A stretch of 32,502 bases of DNA from an uncultured Opitutaceae bacterium (GTDB lineage: Bacteria; Verrucomicrobiota; Verrucomicrobiia; Opitutales; Opitutaceae), in NCBI GenBank assembly GCA_903952145.1, contig CAJBES010000180.1:1-32502 (forward strand), read 5' to 3'. The notes beneath the pieces were generated by a model. It searched no databases and had not been told where the DNA came from. It was given only the letters and a program-made list of their open reading frames with translations. Below are positions 16,130-23,704 of the stretch, one piece after another. Positions within the stretch are counted from its first letter, which is position 1. Every line of letters begins with the position of its first letter. A program made the position numbers and the translations under genes.

Positions 16130-17098
16130 ATGCCCAGAATCCTTACCGGCATCACGCCTTCCGGCACCCTGCACATCGGCAACTATTTCGGCGCCATGCG
16201 CCCGGCCATCGAATTGCAGGCCGGCGGCGATGCGTTTTACTTCATCGCCGACTACCACTCGATGACGGCGCTGACGGATGCCGCCGAGCGCCGCGCCTAC
16301 ACCCAGGGAATCGCCCTCGACTGGCTTGCCTGCGGACTCGATCCGGCGAAGGCGGTTTTCTGGCGGCAAAGCGACGTGCCCGTGGTATGCGAGCTCACCT
16401 GGTTGCTCGGCTCACTCACGCCCATGGGCTTGCTGGAGCGGGCGCACAGCTACAAGGACAAGACGGCCAAGGGCATTGCCCCCAATTTTGGGCTTTTTGC
16501 CTACCCGGTGCTGATGGCCGCCGACATCCTGCTCTACGACACCAACGTGGTGCCGGTCGGCCGGGACCAAAAGCAGCACGTGGAAATGACGCGCGATATC
16601 GCGATCAAATTCAACCAGACCTACGGCGAGACGCTCGTGGTGCCCGATGTGCAGATCCGCGATGAGGTCGCCGTCGTGCCCGGACTTGATGGTCAGAAGA
16701 TGTCCAAGAGCTACGGGAACTCGATCGAGATCTTTGGCGAGGAGAAGGTGATCCGCAAAAAAATCATGGGTATCGTCATGGATTCGCGCACCCCGCAGGA
16801 GCCCAAGCCCGATGCGGACAAAAATCTCGCGATCCTGCTCATGCGGCTCGTCGCGCCCCAGGACGTCGCCCTCGATTACGAGAACCGGCTGCGTGCCGGC
16901 GGCCTGGGCTACGGCGACCTGAAAAAGGCGCTGTTCGAGCAGTGCTGGAATTATTTCGCCCCCTATCGCGCCCGGCGCGCGGAGCTCATGGCGAACCCCG
17001 ATTACGTTGAGCACGTGCTCCGCGACGGCGCCGCGCGGGCACAGGCGGTGGCCGCGAAGACCATGGACCGTGCCCTGAAGGCCTGCGGTTTGCGGTAG
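16130..17098 (+). CDS. trpS: Tryptophanyl-tRNA synthetase
   Basis: Class I aminoacyl-tRNA synthetase that charges tRNA-Trp, 322 residues, standard for the bacterial enzyme. The HIGH-type motif is in TGITPSGTLHIGNYFGA (about residues 5-21), tryptophan-pocket segments FYFIADYHSMTAL and AYPVLMAADILLYDTNVVPVGRDQKQHVEMTRDIA follow, and KMSKS is intact in GQKMSKSYGNSIEIF (about 189-203). The C-terminal anticodon-binding helices end ALKACGLR. The ATG has an A/C-rich leader without Shine-Dalgarno. No neighbour from tryptophan synthesis is present. Confidence 0.97.
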   Translation: MPRILTGITPSGTLHIGNYFGAMRPAIELQAGGDAFYFIADYHSMTALTDAAERRAYTQGIALDWLACGLDPAKAVFWRQSDVPVVCELTWLLGSLTPMGLLERAHSYKDKTAKGIAPNFGLFAYPVLMAADILLYDTNVVPVGRDQKQHVEMTRDIAIKFNQTYGETLVVPDVQIRDEVAVVPGLDGQKMSKSYGNSIEIFGEEKVIRKKIMGIVMDSRTPQEPKPDADKNLAILLMRLVAPQDVALDYENRLRAGGLGYGDLKKALFEQCWNYFAPYRARRAELMANPDYVEHVLRDGAARAQAVAAKTMDRALKACGLR

Positions 17099-17243
17099 GG
17101 GTTGCCGCTGGAGCGATTTTTCCGGTGCGGAGGTGCGGAGTGAGGTCCATCGCCGGATCGCTCGGTTCACTGGCGGAAAACCCCGACGCGCTGAGGCACA
17201 CGGTGTCAGTGCGCGGACCAAGGGCCGGCCGGACTGGCGGGTT

Positions 17244-17266
17244 GGGGCGCAGTCAAGCTGCGCCCC
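17244..17266. repeat. Perfect 9-bp hairpin between convergent trpS and TonB_C genes
   Basis: GGGGCGCAG (17244-17252), loop TCAAG, CTGCGCCCC (17258-17266). It sits between two convergent genes, a usual place for a bidirectional terminator, but there is no T run on either side (only TATT on the + strand). A REP-like palindrome is the alternative; no second copy was noticed in the window. Confidence 0.6.
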
Positions 17267-17313
17267 TATTGAGGATCAGAGGCAGGGACGCGGCTTGGTC
17301 GCGCCCGCTCAGA

Positions 17314-17682
17314 TCAGGAGTCGGCCCGGAGCGTGATCGGCAACAGGACCCGTTTTGCCACCGGCACGCCATTCTGCAGCGCCGGTGAGAAGCGCCACTG
17401 GGCGAGGGCGGGGAGGAGGCTTTGGGCGAGTTTGCGATCGGTCGGCGCCACCAACTTGATATCATGGGGCAGGCCGTTCTCGTCGACCGTGAAGGTGACC
17501 TTGACGGTTGCATCTACGAAACGCGGCGGGATGCCGATCGGACCGACCACCTGGAGGGCGTGGGGAATGTCCGTCCGCCCGATGGTGGCAACCGCGGGGC
17601 TATCCGGCTTGGCGGCAAAGGCTGAGGTGGAAATGAGACCGCTGACGAGGGCGGCTCCGAGTAGCATTTTGATCTTGTTCAT
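17314..17682 (-). CDS. Small secreted TonB C-terminal-domain protein
   Basis: A 122-residue exported protein. Residues 1-23 (MNKIKMLLGAALVSGLISTSAFA) are a clear signal peptide with AFA cleavage. The rest matches the TonB_C/energy-transducer fold: the strand VDATVKVTFTVDENGLPHDIKLVAPTDRKLAQSLLPALAQWRFSPALQNGVPVAKRVLLPITL shows the characteristic V-x-F-x-V-D-x-x-G and W-x-F-x-P-A motifs. There is no anchor or proline-rich spacer as in true TonB, so it is a free periplasmic domain, perhaps a partner of outer-membrane proteins. The Shine-Dalgarno GGAG is 8 bases before the ATG but inside a hairpin (17690-17707). Function beyond the fold is unknown. Confidence 0.85.
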   Translation of the reverse strand: MNKIKMLLGAALVSGLISTSAFAAKPDSPAVATIGRTDIPHALQVVGPIGIPPRFVDATVKVTFTVDENGLPHDIKLVAPTDRKLAQSLLPALAQWRFSPALQNGVPVAKRVLLPITLRADS

Positions 17683-18043
17683 GGCGGGAGCTCCGCGTCA
17701 GCGGAGCATTGAGGGTTGGAGTTTATGTTCTGCGCCTCGTGTTGTGCCGGGGATGTTGATGACAACACGGCGAAGTGAACAAAGTTACAGCGGGTGCGTG
17801 AACTTTTTTTGATGAGTGGCGAAACAGGTGCCCCGGATGTGGAAATTATACAGATCAATGGACGCTATGGTTGATCGGTGGGATCCAGCCAGTGGCCCGG
17901 GAAATACGTTGCGAAGGCGTCGGCATGTCCGGAGGGAGAGTGATTCTTGGATTATTGCGACCGTGGTCTGATCGCAACCGGGCCGGCGTCGGCGTGAAGG
18001 GCGCGGCTTGCGTCCCCGGCCCCGGACCCATCAGGATGGCCGC
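17683..18043. other. Divergent intergenic region between TonB_C gene and pdxH
   Basis: 361 bases. Besides the Shine-Dalgarno hairpin it holds an inverted repeat CGTGTTGT (17738-17745) and ACAACACG (17762-17769) with a 16-base centre, and a T7 run (about 17804-17811) in the + strand. The repeat lies upstream of the TonB_C gene and may be an operator. No reading frame here has recognisable protein character. Confidence 0.5.
17690..17707 (-). promoter_or_regulatory. Hairpin covering the Shine-Dalgarno of the TonB_C gene
   Basis: On the minus-strand message GCUCCGC, tetraloop UGAC, GCGGAGC form a perfect 7-bp stem. The GGAG of the second arm is the only good Shine-Dalgarno, 8 bases before the AUG at 17682. 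An alternative stem, GCGG with CCGC adjacent to the AUG, also uses this segment. A translational switch or thermosensor is plausible. Confidence 0.55.
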
Positions 18044-18682
18044 ATGCACTTGGAGGACATGCGCCGGAACTATGCCGCCCGCTCGCTCGACACGGCCGAC
18101 CTGAACGCAGACCCGTTCACCCAGTTTGACCACTGGATGCGCGAGGCCATTGAGACGCAGGTGCTCGAACCGAATGCGATGGCGCTGGCCACGACGGATG
18201 CGGCCGGCGGGCCAGCCTTGCGCACGGTGCTGCTGAAAGCCTTCGATGAGCGCGGTCTGGTGTTCTACACCAACTATGAGAGCGCAAAAGCCCGTGACAT
18301 TGGAGCCAATCCCCGGGTGGCGCTGATGTTCACCTGGCTGCCGTTGGAAAGGCAGGTGGTCATTACCGGTCGGGCGGCAAAGATATCTGCCGCTGAATCC
18401 CTGAAGTATTTTCTGTCACGACCACGCGACAGCCAGATTGGCGCCTGGGCTTCGCGCCAGAGCGAGGTCATCACCACGCGTTCGTTGCTTGAGACGAAAT
18501 TTGCCGAGATGAAGGCGAAATTCCAGCGCGGTGATATTCCTCTGCCGGATCACTGGGGCGGCTTTCGGGTGACGCCGGAGAGCTTTGAGTTCTGGCAGGG
18601 ACGGCCGTGCCGCATGCATGACCGCTTCAGTTACCGCCTGCAGCCCGCAGGTGACTGGATCATTCGGCGGCTCATGCCCTGA
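18044..18682 (+). CDS. pdxH: Pyridoxamine/pyridoxine 5'-phosphate oxidase
   Basis: FMN-dependent oxidase that forms pyridoxal 5'-phosphate, the last step of the B6 pathway and salvage, 212 residues. The opening MHLEDMRRNYAARSLDTADLNADPFTQFDHWMREA is the standard N-terminus. FMN-binding residues lie in PALRTVLLKAFDERGLVFYTNYESAKARDI and PLERQVVITGRAAKIS, and the C-terminal signature GGFRVTPESFEFWQGRPCRMHDRFSYR is nearly complete, with R-x-H-D-R. ATG 18044 is preceded by AGGA at a 7-base spacing; the ATG at 18059 is too close to its GGAGG. The gene converges with the egsA-type gene, 26 bases apart. Confidence 0.96.
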   Translation: MHLEDMRRNYAARSLDTADLNADPFTQFDHWMREAIETQVLEPNAMALATTDAAGGPALRTVLLKAFDERGLVFYTNYESAKARDIGANPRVALMFTWLPLERQVVITGRAAKISAAESLKYFLSRPRDSQIGAWASRQSEVITTRSLLETKFAEMKAKFQRGDIPLPDHWGGFRVTPESFEFWQGRPCRMHDRFSYRLQPAGDWIIRRLMP

Positions 18683-18708
18683 GAAGCGGGGTGAGGCCTG
18701 GCCGGCGG

Positions 18709-20109
18709 TCAGGGTTGGTCGGACCAGCAACCACCGGGGGCGAAAAGTTCATCGAGGCAGTTCTCCAGTTGCGCGGTGCGCACAGCGAGATCGAGCACGG
18801 TGAAGCGACGGCGGATGTGATAGGCCCGTCGAAACGACCAGCGCAGGCGTTCCCGGGTGAGACCGATGGCCTCAAGGGTCACGGGTGCACCGACCAGTTG
18901 CAGGCGCCGGCGCAGCTCGGTCGTCGGCAGGAGCTGGGCCTGCAGGCGCGCGCGGAGCGCAGGCCAGTGCGTCTGCAGCCGGGTGAGTTGAGCGTGCAGA
19001 ACCTCACGGGAGGGATGTTTCGCCTGCGTTTCCGTGAGCGGGGTGGTGATGAAATCGGCGTCACCGAAAAGCGTGTGAATCTGCCGCGCAATCTCGGACC
19101 AGTCCGGCCAGCGGGCACAGCAGTCATCAATGTCGATGCGATCGAGCGGCTGATGCAACAGGGCTTCATAGAGCGAGGCCACCGCCAGGGTGGCAACGCC
19201 GACCTTGAAGCCGTGCGAGGGGGAGGCCCCTTCATAAGTGAGGTGTTCCATATCCCAAAGGTGGCTGAACTGGTGTTCGGCCCCGGAGGCCGGTCGGCTG
19301 GACTGCAGCCCCTGCATCGCAAAACCAACGAGCATGAGTGCGTCGGTGAGCGCAGTCACCGCGGCAGGGTCGCCCGCGCGCGCACCAGCCGGATCCGCAA
19401 GAGCGGCACGCAATCCGTCCTGCACTAGATGCCAGGCCTGCGGTGCAATGGGCTCGACCCCGAGTTCATCTGCGAGAATCCAATCGGCGCCGGCGGTGAT
19501 CTTGGCCTGCAAATCCGCGTAGCCGGAGGCGGTCAACGCCGATGGGGCCGCACGCAGGATGTCGCTGTCAGCGATCACCGCCTTGGGGGCGGGACAGTTG
19601 AACGTCTGCTTGGCCCCGTGACGGGTGATTGAGGCGCCATACGCGTTGTAACCGTCCATCGAGGCTGCAGTGCCCACACAAAGGTAGGTGCGTCCGGTCA
19701 GATGGGAGGCAAGCTTCACCAAGTCGTTGATGGTGCCGGAACCGACTGCAACTGGGATCAAATCATGCGTGCGCAAGCAACCGACCAGTTGTTCGATCCA
19801 GCTGTATTCGGCGGCAAGCGATGCGGCGGGCAGGATGATGGGTTCGCGACCAGAAAGTCCGGCAGCGGACAGAATGGCCTGCACCCGCCGGCCCGCGACG
19901 GCATAGGTGGTGCTGTCCGCCACGAGGTGGGCCCGCTTGCCGGGAAACTGGGCGGAGAACACGGCCGCCGTGTGCAGGATGGCGCCGGAACCAAGGCAGA
20001 GGGCCTTCGTATCACGGGCGAGCGCCAGGGCGGCAGCAAGCCGCTGACTGCCGCCGGTGGCGAGCGGGGGCTTTGAACCACCGGAGGAATGGACTGATGC
20101 CGAAGGCAT
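18709..20109 (-). CDS. Glycerol-1-phosphate dehydrogenase, AraM/EgsA-like
   Basis: Metal-dependent NAD(P)-enzyme of the iron-type alcohol dehydrogenase superfamily, 466 residues, read as the sn-glycerol-1-phosphate dehydrogenase branch (reduces dihydroxyacetone phosphate). Visible marks: nucleotide-binding GSGTINDLVK (residues 123-132), VGTAASMDGYNA (145-156), and probable metal ligands D199 in GYADLQAK, H279 in AEHQFSHLWDM and H299 in PSHGFKVGVA. The frame is open to 20301, but ATG 20109 fits better; the translation upstream shows no family character. It is last in the minus-strand operon, 47 bases after a glycerophosphodiesterase. In archaea this activity starts ether-lipid synthesis, while in Bacillus AraM makes arabinosyl-type heptaprenylglyceryl lipids (family knowledge); the bacterial role here is open. 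Confidence 0.85.
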   Translation of the reverse strand: MPSASVHSSGGSKPPLATGGSQRLAAALALARDTKALCLGSGAILHTAAVFSAQFPGKRAHLVADSTTYAVAGRRVQAILSAAGLSGREPIILPAASLAAEYSWIEQLVGCLRTHDLIPVAVGSGTINDLVKLASHLTGRTYLCVGTAASMDGYNAYGASITRHGAKQTFNCPAPKAVIADSDILRAAPSALTASGYADLQAKITAGADWILADELGVEPIAPQAWHLVQDGLRAALADPAGARAGDPAAVTALTDALMLVGFAMQGLQSSRPASGAEHQFSHLWDMEHLTYEGASPSHGFKVGVATLAVASLYEALLHQPLDRIDIDDCCARWPDWSEIARQIHTLFGDADFITTPLTETQAKHPSREVLHAQLTRLQTHWPALRARLQAQLLPTTELRRRLQLVGAPVTLEAIGLTRERLRWSFRRAYHIRRRFTVLDLAVRTAQLENCLDELFAPGGCWSDQP

Positions 20110-20156
20110 GGGAGGTTGTCTGAAGCCGGGAGGTCCGCCGGATGCAGCTGAAGCAT

Positions 20157-21116
20157 TCAACCACCGGCCCGTGACTTGCGCGTGACTTTCCCGGCATAGT
20201 AGGCCTGCAGTTCGCGCCTCGCCACTATGGGATGATCCGTCGCCAGCGACATCACCCCGAGATCCAGCAATTGTGCATATACGCTGGAAGCATCGGTCCA
20301 TGGGAAAGCCTGATACAGCACGCTGTAAGCGCGCAGTGCATCGCCAGTCTCGCGCAAAAAGGCATTGGAGAGGCGGAAAGGATTGTCAGCGGTGCTGGCA
20401 TCGACGGGCGGAGCCCATGTGTCGTCCGTCAACTTGGCATAGACATGAAGCTGCACCTGGGTGACGCCGTCGAATCTGGTGGCTGCCAGCTCCGCCAACG
20501 CAGTGCGCACCACGGTTTCATTGCCGTGCAACCAGAGCAGGGTTTCGGACTCGGGGACGAGCGTCCGCCAGGCGCGCAGTTGGGCGACCTCGGACGTGGC
20601 CAGCACGATCTGCCGCTCCAGTCCGAACTGTTTCACCTCGGCGGCGAGCAGCCGGAAATCGATCTGCTTGACGTCCATGTAGAGGTGTCGTTCCGGCCGA
20701 CTCTGCATGAGTTCGAAAATAGCTGCCATGCGGACGACGTGACGGTCCTTGAACTGCTCGCCTTTCCAGGACCCTACATCGAGCTGCGACAACTCGGCGT
20801 AGGTGAGGTGTTCGACCCCCATGCGCTGCAACGGCCCGGGGGCGTCCTTCACCACACGGCTGAAATCGTGGTCATGAAACGGCACGATGACGCCGTCCCG
20901 GGTCATGCGCAGGTCGGCCTCGGGATAGAGCCCCATCCGCCACGCGAGTTCAAAGGCCTCGAGGGTGTTCTCCTCGGCGAGCGCACCCACGCCGCGGTGA
21001 CCCTGCACAATCACGCTTTCCAGCGGGATATGATCGGTGATGTTCCAAACCCCGGACGCCGCGCTGAAGGCGACGGGGCGCGATGCAACGGTTGGCCGGG
21101 GATCCTGCATGGGCAA
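20157..21116 (-). CDS. Glycerophosphodiester phosphodiesterase family protein
   Basis: GDPD-fold enzyme, 319 residues, that releases glycerol 3-phosphate from deacylated phospholipids. Catalytic and metal residues are in place: H40-R41 in VIVQGHRGVGALAEENTLEAF, E49-N50, E66 and D68 in PEADLRMTRDG, and H81-D82 in VPFHDHDFSRVV. The C-terminal barrel strand LLDLGVMSLATDHPI is also typical. No signal peptide is evident, so it may be cytoplasmic. The ATG at 21116 has an in-frame second ATG two codons later. It starts 4 bases after the plsC stop, so it is co-transcribed with the acyltransferase. Confidence 0.88.
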   Translation of the reverse strand: MPMQDPRPTVASRPVAFSAASGVWNITDHIPLESVIVQGHRGVGALAEENTLEAFELAWRMGLYPEADLRMTRDGVIVPFHDHDFSRVVKDAPGPLQRMGVEHLTYAELSQLDVGSWKGEQFKDRHVVRMAAIFELMQSRPERHLYMDVKQIDFRLLAAEVKQFGLERQIVLATSEVAQLRAWRTLVPESETLLWLHGNETVVRTALAELAATRFDGVTQVQLHVYAKLTDDTWAPPVDASTADNPFRLSNAFLRETGDALRAYSVLYQAFPWTDASSVYAQLLDLGVMSLATDHPIVARRELQAYYAGKVTRKSRAGG

Positions 21117-21120
21117 AAAA

Positions 21121-21780
21121 TTAAATGACCGCGTAGTGCGGCTCGGTCAGTGCGGCGATGCGTTCGAAGATACGCTGTGAGGCGAGTTGGTAGCGTTCCT
21201 TGCCCGCCGTGGGATCGTCGTAGGTCCCGGGCGCAATCGGGGACCCGAAGATTACGGTTACAGGTGTGCCCAGCCGCAGTGGCCGACCCTTGCCGCCTGC
21301 CTCAAAGGAGCCGTAGATGCGCACCGGCACCACCGGCACCTGCGCGCGGCAGGCGATGAGGCCGACGCCAGCCTTGGGCTTTTGCAGGTGACCATCGGGC
21401 GTGCGTGTGCCTTCGGGAAACAGGATGAGGCCCTTGTCTTCCTTCAGCGTCTTGAGCACGCGCTTGATGGCGCTCACATCCTGCCCGCCGTCGCGGTCCA
21501 CGGGAATCGTGCCGACCTCATCGAGCCACCACGAGGCAAAGCCGGGTTTCCACAATGTCTTGCGGGCAAAGGAGGCGATCTGCCGTGGGACCAGGCAGAT
21601 GATGAACGGCGGATCGAGAAAACTGGCATGATTGGCGGCGAGCAGGAAGGCGCCTTGCTGTGGCAGGTTTTCCAGTCCCGCGATGTCGCCGCGGAAAAAC
21701 ATCCCGTAGATCATGGCAACAAGGTAGTGGGAGAAGCCGTACACCGGATCCATCCCGAGTTGGGGGAAAGCGCGGTTCAT
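21121..21780 (-). CDS. plsC: 1-acyl-sn-glycerol-3-phosphate acyltransferase
   Basis: PlsC-type acyltransferase that makes phosphatidic acid, 219 residues. The catalytic box is H51-ASFL-D56 (NHASFLDPPF), followed by block II VDRDGGQDVSAI, block III FPEGTRTPDG and block IV VPVVPVRIYGSFEAGGKG. A hydrophobic N-terminal segment gives membrane association. Its ATG overlaps the cmk stop in ATGA, which shows translational coupling. Order cmk-plsC is common in bacteria (family knowledge). Confidence 0.92.
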   Translation of the reverse strand: MNRAFPQLGMDPVYGFSHYLVAMIYGMFFRGDIAGLENLPQQGAFLLAANHASFLDPPFIICLVPRQIASFARKTLWKPGFASWWLDEVGTIPVDRDGGQDVSAIKRVLKTLKEDKGLILFPEGTRTPDGHLQKPKAGVGLIACRAQVPVVPVRIYGSFEAGGKGRPLRLGTPVTVIFGSPIAPGTYDDPTAGKERYQLASQRIFERIAALTEPHYAVI

Positions 21781-22448
21781 GCGGGCGTCAGTTTGGTGGC
21801 AATGATGACGGACATTTTTTCGACGACCTGCGCCAGTGTCAGGTGGGTGCTGTCGATGTCAACGGCACCCGCGGGACAGGTGAGCGGCGAGGTCTTGCGC
21901 GAAGTGTCGAGCCGGTCGCGTTCCGCGATGGAGTCCTGCCCGCCCTCCGCGGCGCGGCGCTTGATGCGTTCAGCCGGGGCGGCATGCAGAAAGAAGCGAA
22001 AGTCCGCGTCCGGGAAAATCACCGAACCGATGTCGCGGCCTTCCATGACCAAGCCCCGGAACCGGTGCTGCCGTGCGACGTCTGTCTGGCCGCGCTGGTA
22101 GCCCGTCAGGGCGTGTCGCGCCTCGGGGATGGCGGCATAGTGCGAGACGTGGGCGTTGACGCGCTGGCTGCGGATCTCGTCGCCGGCCGGTTGGCCGTCA
22201 ATGAGCATCTGGGCCGAGCGACCGCACAGACGGGTGGAAAATTGCATGGCGGCGAGCGCGACGCGGAGGGCCGGCAGGTCGGTGGGCGCTACGTCGCGGC
22301 GCAGCAACTCGGCGGTGATATGGCGGTAGAACGAGCCGGTGTCCACATGCAGCAGGTTGAATCGGTCCGCGAGGATGCGCGACGAGGAGGATTTGCCGGA
22401 GGCCGCGCCGCCGTCGATGGCGACGATGATGAAAGACGGGAGTGCCAT
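21777..22448 (-). CDS. cmk: Cytidylate kinase
   Basis: CMP/dCMP kinase, 223 residues, recycling CMP for nucleotide and phospholipid synthesis. The P-loop GGAASGKSS is at 13-21, followed by LLHVDTGSFYRHITAELLR (substrate motif), the segment MEGRDIGSVIFPDADFRFFLHAAPAERIKRRAAE (EGRDIG and lid) and RDRLDTSRKTSPL near the C-terminus. It overlaps aroA by one base (TGATG) and plsC by four. Placement after aroA is the classical tyrA-aroA-cmk supraoperon order. Confidence 0.95.
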   Translation of the reverse strand: MALPSFIIVAIDGGAASGKSSSSRILADRFNLLHVDTGSFYRHITAELLRRDVAPTDLPALRVALAAMQFSTRLCGRSAQMLIDGQPAGDEIRSQRVNAHVSHYAAIPEARHALTGYQRGQTDVARQHRFRGLVMEGRDIGSVIFPDADFRFFLHAAPAERIKRRAAEGGQDSIAERDRLDTSRKTSPLTCPAGAVDIDSTHLTLAQVVEKMSVIIATKLTPA

Positions 22449-23704
22449 CAGGCTGCCGAGGATTTTTGATGCAGGGACTCCAGCAACTCAAAAAAGCGGG
22501 GAAAGGTCTTGGCGCAGCAGGCCGGATCGCGGATCGCAAGCCACGGCCGGCCGTCGCCGTGGCGATCGTGGCAACCGAGGATCCCAAAGCTCATGGCGAA
22601 ACGGTGGTCGTGGTAGGTCTCGATTGCGACGCCGCTCTTCAGCGGGCGCGGGTGGATTTCAAGGGCGTCTTCCGTCTCGATGACGCGCTGGCCGAGCCGC
22701 GTGAGCTCGCGGGCCATGCCGGCGACGCGGTCCGTCTCCTGCTTGCGGGTGTGGGCAATCCCGGTGATCCGGGTCGGTCCATCGAGCAACGGGGCGATGG
22801 CGGCGAGCGTGAGGAAGGTGTCTGAAAAGTTGTTGAAATCGGCGGCGAAGCCGGCGCGTGCCGGGCCATGGCACAAGGTGATGCCGTCGTGGACGATCAG
22901 ACCGCGGGCGGCAAGGAGGTGGAAAAATTCCGCGTCACCCTGCAAGGCATCAGCCCCGAGGTTGAGGCCCTTCATGTCCAGCTGGCCACCGGTTACATGT
23001 GCAAGCGCGGCGTAGTAGCTGGCGGCGGTGGCATCCCCCTCGATGGTGTAGGTGGCTGGCGGGACGGCAAACTGCCGGACCATGCGCTCCGTCATCGCTA
23101 CGAAGGGCCGGGAGACGGTTTCGCCCCTGAGCCGCACGCTGAGCGGTGCGTGGCAGTGCGGTGCGACCAAGAGCAGTGCCGACAGGAGCTGGCTGCTTTC
23201 CGAGGCATCGAGTTCGACGGTTCCCCCGGGCAGCCCGGCCGTGCGCAGCGTAAAGGGGAAGGCAGTCGCACTGGCCTGCGCGCCCTGCGAGGCGAGTGCC
23301 CCGAGCAGTGCGCCAATGGGCCGGCGGCGCATGGCCTCGTCTGCCACGAAGTGATAAATGCCATCGGGCTGCAGGCAGACGAACGCGGTGAGAAACCGTG
23401 CGGCGGTGCCGGCGTTGCCGACATTTATTTCCGCTTCGCGGACCGGAATTTCACCGCCGCGGCCCGTAATGGTGATCGTCAGCGCAGTCTCGTCGGTCTG
23501 CACGCCGAAACCCAGCACCTGCAAGGCCGTCGTCATGATGCGCGTGTCGCGACTGAACAGGGCGCCGTGCAGCGTGACGGTCGTGCCGCCCAGCGCGGCG
23601 AGAAGAAGCGCGCGGTTGGTGATGCTCTTGGAACCCGGCAGCAAGATCTCACCGCGCGCGGGCCGGTTGAAGGGACGGATGGACAGGGGATCGGGCAGGG
23701 ACAT
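22448..23704 (-). CDS. aroA: 3-phosphoshikimate 1-carboxyvinyltransferase (EPSP synthase)
   Basis: Sixth step of the shikimate pathway, 418 residues. The start region LPGSKSITNRALLLAALGG (about 22-40), GNAGTAARFLTAF (about 95-107), and the C-terminal VIETEDALEIHPRPLKSGVAIETYHDHRFAMSFGILG carry the shikimate-3-phosphate and PEP contacts. The protein is complete and overlaps both neighbours by one base, TGATG. No reason to expect special glyphosate properties can be read. Confidence 0.96.
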   Translation of the reverse strand: MSLPDPLSIRPFNRPARGEILLPGSKSITNRALLLAALGGTTVTLHGALFSRDTRIMTTALQVLGFGVQTDETALTITITGRGGEIPVREAEINVGNAGTAARFLTAFVCLQPDGIYHFVADEAMRRRPIGALLGALASQGAQASATAFPFTLRTAGLPGGTVELDASESSQLLSALLLVAPHCHAPLSVRLRGETVSRPFVAMTERMVRQFAVPPATYTIEGDATAASYYAALAHVTGGQLDMKGLNLGADALQGDAEFFHLLAARGLIVHDGITLCHGPARAGFAADFNNFSDTFLTLAAIAPLLDGPTRITGIAHTRKQETDRVAGMARELTRLGQRVIETEDALEIHPRPLKSGVAIETYHDHRFAMSFGILGCHDRHGDGRPWLAIRDPACCAKTFPRFFELLESLHQKSSAA

